NCBI GenBank assembly: GCA_013054445.1
Contig: JAAMPI010001106.1
Location: 1-19,735 of the forward strand
Origin: Cudoniella acicularis
Lineage: Eukaryota > Ascomycota > Leotiomycetes > Helotiales > Helotiaceae
DNA: 19,735 bases
Direction of reading: 5' to 3'
Shown here: positions 11,586 through 19,512 of the stretch, piece by piece
Layout of the letters: each line of letters opens with the position of its first letter
How positions within the stretch are numbered: position 1 is the stretch's first letter
Program-made: the position numbers and the translations under genes
The notes under the pieces: model-generated
The model's database searches: none
Told to the model about the DNA's origin: nothing
What the model saw: the letters and a program-made list of their open reading frames with translations, nothing else

Positions 11586-12254
11586 GGGATAACGTTAGTA
11601 ATATCAGTGTTTTTCGGCTCAGAAGAGACTCTTATAATAGCAACAGATACCAGTACGTAATTTTTCGTAAAATAAAGAGGTGAACATGTTTCGGCAGCGA
11701 TGCCCTCAAAGTGGCTTCCGTTCACTTTCGGCAGAGCCCAATTGCATAGAAATCTACGACTTGGGATTCTGGTGGACGGAAGAACTTCTTCATCCTCCAG
11801 GAATTAGTTTTATATTGGAAAATCTGGAAAGACTGTGACGCAAATCTAATTTATGACGCACCTTGCAATATGATGTGGGTTTTGCAAGTGGTGTAACCTA
11901 ATGCTGGGGCGAGAGGGTAGCAGAAAGTAGCTGGCATCAATCGCTTTGCATATATATATTGAACGGGCCATCTTCTGAGGTATTAGCCAATCAAATGGAA
12001 GTAAACGAAGAAGATTTATTGGATGGCCGCCATGGACGAGGAAATTTCAAGCTTCTAGGGGAAAAGATAAGATTCTTCCAGTCAGGCTTCGCGAATATAA
12101 CTTTGGGATCTCTCGCATTTTGAAGCGCCCTCAGGCTTCCAAATTTCTGATCCCCTAAACTTAGGCACTGGATACAAATTTAATAGTGAAAGAGATTTTG
12201 ACAGCAGTAGGCAATGATAGCAACCAATGCAATCAACACTTGCAAACCTTTCAC

Positions 12255-12267
12255 ACCGGAATCCGGT
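12255..12267. promoter_or_regulatory. Perfect palindrome ACCGGA-A-TCCGGT, CGG-N3-CCG type
   Basis: Two exact 6-bp half-sites flank a single A. Read as zinc-cluster half-sites it is CGG-AAT-CCG, an inverted pair with 3-bp spacing, a common layout for Zn2Cys6 dimers. It lies in the gene-poor stretch and is followed by GGCGGCGG at about 12272. Binding is inferred. Confidence 0.4.
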
Positions 12268-13060
12268 TAAAGGCGGCGGTTATTAACACTCTCTTGTAGA
12301 AAACAGAAGTTGCAGTAACAAAGTTCAATAAGCCAAACTAGCTAGTAGTAGTTGATATCATGTTTCTACGGTATTGCCCTTCCATTCTAGGTCGAGATAG
12401 CAAACGTGTGTTTCTCATTTTCTGATCGTAAAGGTGCTTTTAAACTTTGAGTGAACAAGTGATGAGTGGAAATGTGCTGGATAATGAGGTGGATGTGTGT
12501 TCCCTGGGGATGAAAAAAAACCAGATGGTGAGGACTGGGAGGATGGTGTAGTGGGAGATAGTATTTTGTTTGGGGGGTATGTTTCCCCTTTTCAGGGGTA
12601 AGTTGGCAAGAAGATTTTTGGGTTGTTGGTAAGAACAAAGAAGTAGAAAATAAGAGGGAAAGAAGTACCATTTGATTAATTTGCAAATAAGAGTATTGAT
12701 TCAGATTATATGCAGTTGAAATACTACATAATTGCTTGCGAGGTTAGAAGGAAACAGAGACCACTGCACCTCTCTAAAATCAACGACCTAACTTCCCAGC
12801 TGCATTTATTTAAGGCAGCTTCCCTCATTATTCCAAGCGCCAAAGCCTTAAACTGGCCAAAGGTTAAGCCTGTTTACTCGGGGATCAAACTTGCGGCTTA
12901 AGCATCACCCAAAGGGTCTTCAAGAGTGTGTTCTATCCTGTGACCAACCCCCCAGGCGGTTTTCTTCTTTGTGAATAGCTTGCTATGTTGTGAAGAAGGT
13001 AAAGTTTATCCCATATTTTGCATTCGACCAAGCCAGCAATTCGCAGATTGAAGTAGGTCA

Positions 13061-13084
13061 TGACAGCAAAGCACATCGCTGTCA
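13061..13084. repeat. Inverted repeat TGACAGC-N10-GCTGTCA
   Basis: Two exact 7-bp arms (13061-13067 and 13078-13084) flank 10 nt. The left arm is one of the TGACAGCA motifs and the right arm extends the same motif in opposite orientation. This suits a dimeric binding site. Confidence 0.5.
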
Positions 13085-13762
13085 CTCTGAAAGTCGAATA
13101 CTCGTATTAGCCATCAATGACTTCAAAAGCACAAACGATCAAAGCGAATGATTCTTATGAGCGTCTATGCTCATTATACATATCTCTAACAAGGCTGTAT
13201 ATTCTCCCAATCAATCTCCATCTAGACTGGCTCCTTTCTTGAGTATCATCTGCCTTTACAAGGCGAAGAAGAATGGTTGGTAGATAGGGTTGCGGCGGAT
13301 TGAAGAAGGAAGAAATAATTTGCGAGTGTTGTGGTTTGAGAAGATTAATTTTTTAAAGAGACTGAAGGTGTTTATACATCGAGGAATTGACGGATTTTTG
13401 TTGTAATAAAGAGAAAATCAGCGTCTTGCAAAAAGAGAGAATGAGGATATGCTCTTCTCTCCTCTACAGGCGTGAGTCTTGTTGCCCTGGCTTCGAAGAG
13501 AGGGGCCTGACCGTATTCCTGCGCAATCTGTTGGAGAATGGTGTATGGACTAAATTGTGCCGAGTCATGTCAAAATGAGGAAACCTGAGAGAGAGAGAGG
13601 AAGAGTTGGAGGCTCTTAATTTGTATGTACACATATTAAATTATTTGATTCAGGATCCCCATTCTTTTGATACTTTCTGGCTAGGTCCAAGCTGCGGATA
13701 TTCAACTGGAAATTGCCATCATCCCATCCTCGACTTTGACTTCCTGGTTCCACTTGACGATA

Positions 13763-15062
13763 TTATTCCTTCTGAGAAGCCTCAAGAGCCTCTCTTCTCC
13801 CAGTGCTCTTGGGGTCAAAGTATGGTTTCTCGCCCAAGCTCACAGATCTATGCCCCAATCTCTCTCCCACGTTTTGATCAAAGTAATCCGGAGTCGCAGC
13901 ATGGTATACACTCCTGTTATCCCAAATCGCTAGATCATTGGCATTCTGCCATCTATGTCTAACCTGCAGATCATGGTTATCAACGACCAATCTCAAGAAC
14001 CAGTCCAGGAAACGCTTGCTCTCGCCGGCTGTCAAGCCATTGATGTGTTGTACATGGTGGCCGAGAGCGAAGATGCTCTTCCATCCCGTCACAGGGTTAG
14101 TACGCACGACGGGGTGAATGGCTTCTAGAACGTCGCCAACATTCTCGGGTGCACCACGGGGTTCGACAAAGAGCTTGAAGCCGTTCTTATCGGCTGCTTC
14201 TTTGAAGCCGGGTTGGGCGTAGGTGGCCGTGAGGGATTCGAAGAACTTTTGAAGTGGGGTAGAGATGCGGTCGTAGACTTCATAACCGGATGCCCATAGT
14301 GTATCTATTCAAGGTCAGCTGTAATTCTCACACGGGAGTTGTAATAGTACAAACCTCCTCCAGTCTTTGGCAATTGAGTTAGGCGTAGCAGTGCATAGTC
14401 ACTGGGAATGGGCTCAAATGTGATATCAGAATGCCATCCTTCCTTGCCGCTTTGCTTCCTCTCTGCTTGAAGAAGAAACCTGTCCTTGTAGATCTTCTTC
14501 GCCTGTTCAGATGAAATGATCGAAATTTCATCGTCTTTACCGCCCAATTCTCGTCCTGAATTTGCTACAGGATGAATGTGAAGCTTGGATGTTTCTGGTT
14601 TTCCTGATAACTCGCCAAGTCGTTGGACCAACTCTTTCTGAAGGTCATCTGTGATCTCGTCTTGTTTTCGGAAGAACACAACGCCTCTCTGGGAAACTAA
14701 AAGCTTTTAGAAAAAGTACGATTCAAGAGAAAGAAGCTCTTACTTGTAATCGCAAGATCACGAATCAATTCGTCCGAGTTCGGAGCACGAAGCCATTTCG
14801 CAAGGTTCGCTCCAATGAATTCCCGGCCAATAACTGGTGTCACATCGAAGCTTTCGAAATGATCTAGAGCTCCCGAGAGTTTTAATGGTTCCTTGTGAGC
14901 TGTCTCGAGGTGGGGTTCTTGAACAGCGGGTGCTTTAACGGCGGGGGCTGCCTCATTCTCTTCTCGAATTGGAATAGCTGTCTCTGGAAGAGGCTTGGAG
15001 GAAATCTTCTCTTGGACCTGGTCAACTGTTTGAGAGACGGCTTCGGCTACAGAGGGTGCCAT
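13763..15062 (-). CDS. TauD/TfdA-family Fe(II)/2-oxoglutarate dioxygenase, sulfonate-dioxygenase-like
   Basis: Predicted cytosolic enzyme of 400 residues coupling 2-oxoglutarate decarboxylation to hydroxylation of a substrate; fungal relatives release sulfite from taurine or alkyl sulfonates (JLP1 type). Exons: 15062-14744, 14696-14355, 14304-13763, with introns of 47 and 50 bp, both phase 1. The second junction rebuilds LPKTGGDTLWASGYEVYD, a signature of the family. The iron ligands are the HxD motif in KEGWHSDITFEP (H195, D197) and the distal histidine in NRSVYHAATPDYF (H355). R369 or R373 (ERLGHRSV) should bind the 2-oxoglutarate carboxylate. ISQRGVVFFRKQDEI is the usual N-terminal core motif. 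The first 70 or so residues are an extra Pro/Ala/Glu-rich, low-complexity extension. Bacterial TauD is shorter (about 280), but fungal members are often 350-400. The substrate is unknown; ester- or aryloxy-acid dioxygenase activity is also possible. The Zn2Cys6 gene upstream on the same strand may regulate it. Confidence 0.9.
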
Positions 15063-15152
15063 GATTTCGTATTTGCTGTGAGAAAGTGGAGTTGGAATGA
15101 ACTGAAAGATGTTCCTGTCTGCTTGATCTTAGAGACTCGGGTCTGGGCTTTC

Positions 15153-15159
15153 ATTTATA
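15153..15159 (-). promoter_or_regulatory. TATA box of the dioxygenase gene
   Basis: The minus strand reads CTCTATAAATGA. TATAAAT is centred about 94 bp before the ATG at 15062, which leaves room for a leader of roughly 60 nt. Spacing and sequence are both typical. Confidence 0.5.
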
Positions 15160-15641
15160 GAGAAAGCAGCTGTCGCAACCCCACGATGGTAACAGAGCCC
15201 CGAAATTGATACCATCCAATTTAAAGTCTCTATAGGTGGAATTAACATTTAATACCGACCGTATCGCACACATATGCACGATGGAGGACTCGTGGGGAAA
15301 ACATGCTGCGGGGTGCGAGCAATTGTGGTAACCTTTCGATATCTCCAACGCATCTAGGCCCAAGCCAGCGATTCCTACCTGCAGTCAAGGCGCCATTTAG
15401 CGGGTTCCTCTTGATGATATAAAACTTCTGGAATAAGACGTGCGCATGGTTCCTAGTTGAACCAATGGCGTAGCCAAATACCTTCTCTTTATTTTTCTTC
15501 ACAACCTTACAAATAACAATTGGTCAAGGAAATCGTTCGCGGCAGGGCAGCCATTGTAAGATTACTCAAGATCCATCCGATAGTTGAGCCTTATTAATCA
15601 AGAAGTTGCGCAACTCGCACGAACAATGGCGTGCAAATATC

Positions 15642-15647
15642 ACGTGT
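15642..15647. promoter_or_regulatory. CACGTG E-box upstream of the dioxygenase
   Basis: The context TCACGTGT matches the core bound by Cbf1-type bHLH factors, which in yeast act with Met4 on sulfur genes. It lies about 580 bp upstream of the dioxygenase ATG. A link to sulfur control would fit a sulfonate dioxygenase, but one 6-bp site is weak evidence. Confidence 0.25.
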
Positions 15648-15833
15648 AACATCCCCGACGAAGGACTTCGGGACCAACAATGACAATAACGGATTTGAAT
15701 TTTGTTAGAAAGCTTCCTGATAGAGCTTTACAGAAATTTACAATCGTTGACATCTCGTTGATCCTGTGTGCAATTAGTTGTTGTTTCAAATTGGTTGTAG
15801 AATAGAGATCGCACTAACAGTAAGACCACCTGG

Positions 15834-17021
15834 TTACTCGAGAAGAACGCCGTTTTCGGATTTCACGATCCACTCGTTCACTTCGTCTATTCCTTTGTAT
15901 GTAACTAGCATTAGCATGGCAAGGTCTTCTACGTCGTTCCAAGTACCAGTCAAAAGAATCTCAGTAAAATCCATGCAAGGAACATGGAGGCTGGGTCGCT
16001 CTGCGAGGGCTTTTTTCCAATGCTGTTGTGTTGGAGCTTCCCATAAAGCGCGTTGTGCTGTAAAGGAGAGTTCTGTCACGGCAGGAACAAGAGTGCAAAA
16101 GCCTTGCTTTTGAATTGCAAACATTGCTTGGACCATTTTCGAGATGATAATAGTTCGACATGTTCCTTCTTCAAAGACCCAAGACTCCCACGAGCTTGGG
16201 ACGACGCTACCAGAAGAAGTGTTGATTCCCGTACGCTGGACGAGGTGGTCCGTCCATGCAATGAGAGTGGCTTCTTGCTGTTCCGCATCGGAGCGTGGAC
16301 GAACTTCTCCATCGAACAGTCGTATAATTTGATATATGATGAGAGCTTGGAGACTTGCAAGATTATCTGATATCGACCAAGATCCACGAGGATCCAACAA
16401 CTGGTTGACTTTGGTACTTATTATTTCCCATATCAGAGCCTCATTAAACTCATTTTTCTGCATATACAGAGCTGCTACACACAATGCATCTTGAAGGCTT
16501 TGTGGAGTCATGTACTGAAATGTTTGGGGATGGATGAAGGCATTTCTTCCCTGCTTGACAAATTTTTCGGGGAGAGTCCTAAGTTGGCGAACACAATACC
16601 GTATTCTCTCTCGATCCATTACTCCGATGGAATGTGGATCGTTCAGAAATCGATTATCGTAGACTTGAAGGAAATCATCCAGGAGCATTCCATTATCAGG
16701 GGTTGGGTTGATCCCGAGACTTGGGAGCTCGAGCGGCATTTCGGGATCGAGCAACATCGTATGCGGACTTTCGCGGTTGATATTTTCTGCCACATCTGAG
16801 GTCGGGGCGGTAGAGTAAAAGTCACTGGACTTGTCTGACGGTGTTTCAGTGTTATTCTGAGCCCTCTGTGCTGCGACCGTGTGCTTGTTGGACTTGTACT
16901 CGCAAGGTATAGACTTCGATAAACACCGCGAGCATGAAGGGAGAGCCATATCACAACGCCTCTTCCCATTCGCACATGGTATGCATGACTTCTGCCGAGA
17001 GTGCTGGGTTGCGGGAGACAT
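15834..17021 (-). CDS. Short Zn2Cys6 transcription factor, single exon
   Basis: Probable nuclear regulator of 395 residues without introns. The zinc cluster is at the very N-terminus: CIPCANGKRRC then CSRCLSKSIPC, cysteines 13, 16, 23, 30, 33 and 40 (CX2CX6CX6CX2CX6C). A Ser/Thr/Asn-rich linker (about 45-90) follows, then a helical region from about 110. Features of that region are RYCVRQLRTLPEKFVKQGRN, HPQTFQYMTPQSLQDALCVA and SLQALIIYQIIRLFDGE, seen in short fungal C6 regulators of metabolic gene clusters; no full-length MHR is present. The start is the first ATG before the cluster, with only 12 residues ahead of the first cysteine. It is divergent from the SnoaL-MDR gene (710 bp between starts) and upstream of the dioxygenase on the same strand, so it is a natural candidate regulator for both (inference). 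Confidence 0.88.
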   Translation of the reverse strand: MSPATQHSRQKSCIPCANGKRRCDMALPSCSRCLSKSIPCEYKSNKHTVAAQRAQNNTETPSDKSSDFYSTAPTSDVAENINRESPHTMLLDPEMPLELPSLGINPTPDNGMLLDDFLQVYDNRFLNDPHSIGVMDRERIRYCVRQLRTLPEKFVKQGRNAFIHPQTFQYMTPQSLQDALCVAALYMQKNEFNEALIWEIISTKVNQLLDPRGSWSISDNLASLQALIIYQIIRLFDGEVRPRSDAEQQEATLIAWTDHLVQRTGINTSSGSVVPSSWESWVFEEGTCRTIIISKMVQAMFAIQKQGFCTLVPAVTELSFTAQRALWEAPTQQHWKKALAERPSLHVPCMDFTEILLTGTWNDVEDLAMLMLVTYKGIDEVNEWIVKSENGVLLE

Positions 17022-17427
17022 GGAGGAGGCGGCTCAATTCGACAGTTGCGGGATTGGTGGATATCGATACCAGGGGTTTATACAGCGAAATTAGGATTTG
17101 CAATGGTGATGCTACTCAGGTAACGACAGGTTGGAGTTTTACCGACAGGCGACCAAGAAAACATCTTGCTGCCACTGTTGATGATGAAGAGAATACTTTC
17201 AAACAGGTGATGGATGAGTGAAGAAATTAGGGAAGAGGATTTTCAGATGAATACCGGTGGCTTATGTCAATTGGCCCACTTTAATTTGCCAAACGGGAAA
17301 GGTGTCACGCTCACAAAACCTGCCACGCCTGCTCACCGCCTTATTTTGCCGGTCGCTAGCAATTGCTGACCTCTCCAAAACTCCGCTCCGCAATCTCTAA
17401 CTCCGCTTCACTTCTCCGCGCCATTTT

Positions 17428-17483
17428 TCCACCGGCATTTTCCCCACGAACACTTAAAGTGTCGATGCTGGTCTGCCGGTGGA
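17428..17483. promoter_or_regulatory. Perfect 10-bp inverted repeat, candidate operator
   Basis: TCCACCGGCA (17428-17437) and TGCCGGTGGA (17474-17483) are exact reverse complements with 36 bp between them. Each contains CCGG and the CCGGTGG core found elsewhere in this promoter. The pair lies about 250 bp before the fusion gene's ATG. Confidence 0.5.
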
Positions 17484-17544
17484 GTTTTACCCTGCAAATT
17501 ACTATATACTCCAGGCAGCTGAGTCTCAATCTTCTCATCTGCAA

Positions 17545-17730
17545 ATGAAGTCGACTTTTCATTGGTGAGTACAGTTTTTAATGTTACTCCCATGCGGAGA
17601 ATGAGTTGCGGAATTTGTGAGGGCGAACCATGAAGTAAGTGCTTCGTGTGGACTTCCCTTTGAGTTCATATGAGTTGTTTTTATCTTGAACGATTTCCAT
17701 GTTCTGCAGCAGCACACTACGCAATTAGCC
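17545..17730 (+). promoter_or_regulatory. Probable leader of the SnoaL-MDR gene with uORFs and a 5'UTR intron
   Basis: Short ATG frames occur at 17545-17568 (7 codons plus stop), 17581-17604 (7) and 17592-17633 (13). A consensus donor GTAAGT at 17635 and a CTGCAG acceptor ending at 17709 would define a 75-bp 5'UTR intron; the acceptor is followed by a second CAG (ending at 17712), a possible tandem acceptor. None of the splice combinations I tried gave an in-frame N-terminal extension. Transcription start is unknown, so how many uORFs are in the mRNA is open. Confidence 0.35.
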
Positions 17731-19065
17731 ATGCCTCCCCTCTCTCGTGTGCCTCCGGTTGTCGCATCAGCCATTTACGCCATCAACGAGAAGGACAACG
17801 ACAAATTTGTGGCCGCCTTCTCGAAAAGTGCCATCATGTACGATGAAGGAAAACAGCACCTCGGTCCCGTCGAGATTGGTGAATGGTGTCTGCATGGATT
17901 AATCGAGCACAACGCATCTATCGATGTCAAAACGGCCACCAAAAGTGGCACCCGGACAATCCTATATCTCATTATGGATGGCGATTTTGTCGCCGATTAC
18001 GGAATAACAGAACCATTTCCTTTGTACTTCGAGTTCGCAGTTCAAGACGACAAGATCCAGTCACTTATGATTACCGATTGGGATTCTTCCCAGCCATCAA
18101 TGAGAGCTCTTTGGGTAAATAATGGATGCCTTGAGGATCCTATATCTTCCATCAGAATTGCTCCTCGCCCGCAACAAAACCCCCCACCTGGCTGGGTCAA
18201 GATCCAGATGGAGGCTGTTAGTCTCAACTACCACGACATTTTTACCATGCGAGGCCTCGGAATGCATCCTCTGACCTTTCCGCTCATAGTGGGCTGCGAA
18301 GGAGCAGGTGTCTTGGAGGATGGTACCGAAGTCTTATTATATCCTGCCATGGGGGACCAGAATTACAAAGGCGATGAGACACTTGATCCCAAACGGCACG
18401 TCTTCAGCGAACTCACGAATGGAACACTGGCCGAGTTTTGTATTGCTCCTCTGCGTAATGTTGTCAAACGGCCGAAGTTGCTCTCAGCAATCGATGCTTC
18501 AGTTTTGGGGATTGCCTGGCTCACAGCTTATCGGATGCTTTTCACCAAATCAAGCCTTCGAGCTGGCCAGACTATGCTTGTTCAAGGTTCTTCTGGAGGT
18601 GTGACAACAGCTCTGATACAGCTTGGTTCTGCTGCGGGAATGCGGGTCTGGTGTACAGGACGAACAGCAGAAAAGAGGGATTTGGGCGTCCGGTTAGGTG
18701 CCGAGGAAGCATTCGCAGCTGGAGAAGAGCTACCGGAAAAGGTTGATGTGGTCTTCGATACCAGTGGCGATGTTACTTGGTCCCATAGCATGGCTTCCGT
18801 CAAGACTGGTGGCACAATTGTGACATGTGGCGCGCATTCCGGTCGTACATTTCCTGCGGACCTTGGGTACATCTTCGTCAATCAACTGAATATTCGAGGA
18901 TCGTATCTCGGCACACTTCAAGAATTTAAGGATCTGATTGCTTTTGTTGTCTCCAAGGGAATTAAGCCACATATCGGACTTGTGCTGCCATTAGAGGAAG
19001 CTGATATTGGATTTCAGAGGATGATTGAGGGTAAGACTGATGGTAAGATTGTGGTTACGATTTAG
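17731..19065 (+). CDS. Fusion of NTF2/SnoaL-like domain and zinc-less MDR oxidoreductase
   Basis: Single-exon protein of 444 residues from ATG 17731; the frame is open further upstream but has no earlier ATG. Residues about 8-120 form an NTF2/SnoaL-like domain (SAIYAINEKDNDKFVAAFSK, then LYFEFAVQDDKIQSLMITDW), the cone fold used by small cyclases, dehydratases and isomerases. Residues 124-444 read as a complete medium-chain dehydrogenase/reductase, beginning MRALWVNNG as a stand-alone enzyme would. Signs are VSLNYHDIFTMRGLG, the nucleotide loop VQGSSGGVTTALIQLG (284-299), VDVVFDTSGD (338-347), GGTIVTCGAHSG and the C-terminal GKIVVTI. The catalytic-zinc Cys and GHE motif are replaced (NYHD; GCEGAG at 188-193) and there is no structural-zinc lobe, so it should be an NAD(P)H-dependent quinone/enoyl-reductase-type enzyme. 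The two domains may act in sequence on one metabolite (inference). The linker is almost absent, and residue 124 is a Met that could allow separate translation of the MDR. Substrate unknown. Confidence 0.88.
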   Translation: MPPLSRVPPVVASAIYAINEKDNDKFVAAFSKSAIMYDEGKQHLGPVEIGEWCLHGLIEHNASIDVKTATKSGTRTILYLIMDGDFVADYGITEPFPLYFEFAVQDDKIQSLMITDWDSSQPSMRALWVNNGCLEDPISSIRIAPRPQQNPPPGWVKIQMEAVSLNYHDIFTMRGLGMHPLTFPLIVGCEGAGVLEDGTEVLLYPAMGDQNYKGDETLDPKRHVFSELTNGTLAEFCIAPLRNVVKRPKLLSAIDASVLGIAWLTAYRMLFTKSSLRAGQTMLVQGSSGGVTTALIQLGSAAGMRVWCTGRTAEKRDLGVRLGAEEAFAAGEELPEKVDVVFDTSGDVTWSHSMASVKTGGTIVTCGAHSGRTFPADLGYIFVNQLNIRGSYLGTLQEFKDLIAFVVSKGIKPHIGLVLPLEEADIGFQRMIEGKTDGKIVVTI

Positions 19066-19512
19066 TTGGAATAGTCGTGTTGATTTTTTTTTGTTATTTT
19101 ATCTATAATGTAATCACCAAGAAAATTTGCATGTTAGATCTATTTCAAAGGCTGCATATAAACGCTGCGGTACATTTCAAAAACCATATCAACGGTCACA
19201 AAAAATACAGATAAAATAAACAGAGTTCGCGTCCCATCAATGTTATTGTAACCTCTTATTATATACTTACACCGTTTCAGTAATCTGACATCATGTTCAT
19301 ATGTATTGATAAGACAACAGAGGGGCATCCCGACTTTTGCTTTCCATGTGCCGTGGATTTCGAGACTTCGGTGCTTTTTTCTTCGAAAATCGGGCTTGCA
19401 GATCCGACTATCGTGCCTCGGCCTCCGGGCCTTTTTTTTGCACGCTGATGTGCTGGCGGATCTCCCTGCACATGGCATAACCGCAAATCTCAGAACTTGG
19501 GTGGCTTAGAAA
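19066..19512. other. 3' flank of the fusion gene
   Basis: The first 100 bp after the stop are T/A-rich (TGATTTTTTTTT, then TTATTTTATC), a likely 3'UTR and polyadenylation zone. A GGCCTCCGGGCC run followed by eight T at about 19422-19439 looks like a bacterial terminator, but that mechanism does not apply here. No gene recognised. Confidence 0.4.

Larger units (their letters stand above)
9910..13084. promoter_or_regulatory. Cluster of TGACAGCA motifs
   Basis: The 8-mer TGACAGCA, or its complement TGCTGTCA, occurs at 9911-9918, 10927-10934, 11560-11567, 11578-11585, 12199-12206 and 13061-13068. A 7-bp copy GCTGTCA is at 13078-13084. By simple base counting, about 0.1 exact copy would be expected on both strands of a 3.2 kb stretch. 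The copies at 9910 and 10926 share the 14-mer GTGAGTTGCTGTCA; those at 11560 and 13061 share TGACAGCAAAG. I saw no exact copy elsewhere in the window by eye. TGACAG resembles sites bound by TALE homeodomain proteins in other eukaryotes, so protein binding is possible; the role is inferred. Confidence 0.45.
9083..13762. other. 4.7 kb gene-poor region between convergent genes
   Basis: No convincing multi-exon protein gene was found on either strand. Composition is AT-rich with patches of strand-biased purine or pyrimidine. The weak candidates are: a 36-codon ATG frame on minus at 9690-9580, preceded by a C/T-rich leader-like stretch; a 58-codon hydrophobic ATG frame on minus at 11074-10898; and a 94-codon frame on minus at 12671-12387 with a signal-peptide-like start. 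None has a recognisable family. The stretch holds the TGACAGCA cluster, a CGG/CCG palindrome and the hairpin listed separately. The flanking genes converge here, so neither needs a promoter in it. Possible explanations are a non-coding RNA, an unseen small gene or decayed sequence. Confidence 0.6.
15063..15833. promoter_or_regulatory. Promoter region of the dioxygenase
   Basis: About 770 bp between the dioxygenase start and the stop of the Zn2Cys6 gene, both on minus. It holds a TATA box and a CACGTG site (listed separately). Between the TATA box and the ATG there is a typical leader with few G residues. I saw no RNA gene or repeat. Confidence 0.5.
17022..17730. promoter_or_regulatory. Divergent promoter between Zn2Cys6 gene and SnoaL-MDR gene
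   Basis: About 710 bp shared by two divergent genes. CCGGTGG occurs at 17254-17260 and 17476-17482 on plus and at 17429-17435 on minus; a shorter TGCCGGT is at 17347-17353. CCG half-sites are also dense at 17381-17420. A zinc-cluster factor could bind CGG/CCG cores here, possibly as autoregulation by the neighbouring regulator (inference). Confidence 0.5.

Noticed and set aside
13606..13962. 118-codon plus-strand frame
   Set aside because: Mostly antisense to the last exon of the dioxygenase, which has clear catalytic motifs on the other strand.
17686..17730. Upstream extension of the SnoaL-MDR frame
   Set aside because: It would start on TTG; the first ATG is 17731, and 17686-17709 lies in a probable 5'UTR intron.
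19419..19439. GC-rich stem followed by a T run, like an intrinsic terminator
   Set aside because: The genome is fungal; RNA polymerase II does not end this way, and the stem is imperfect.
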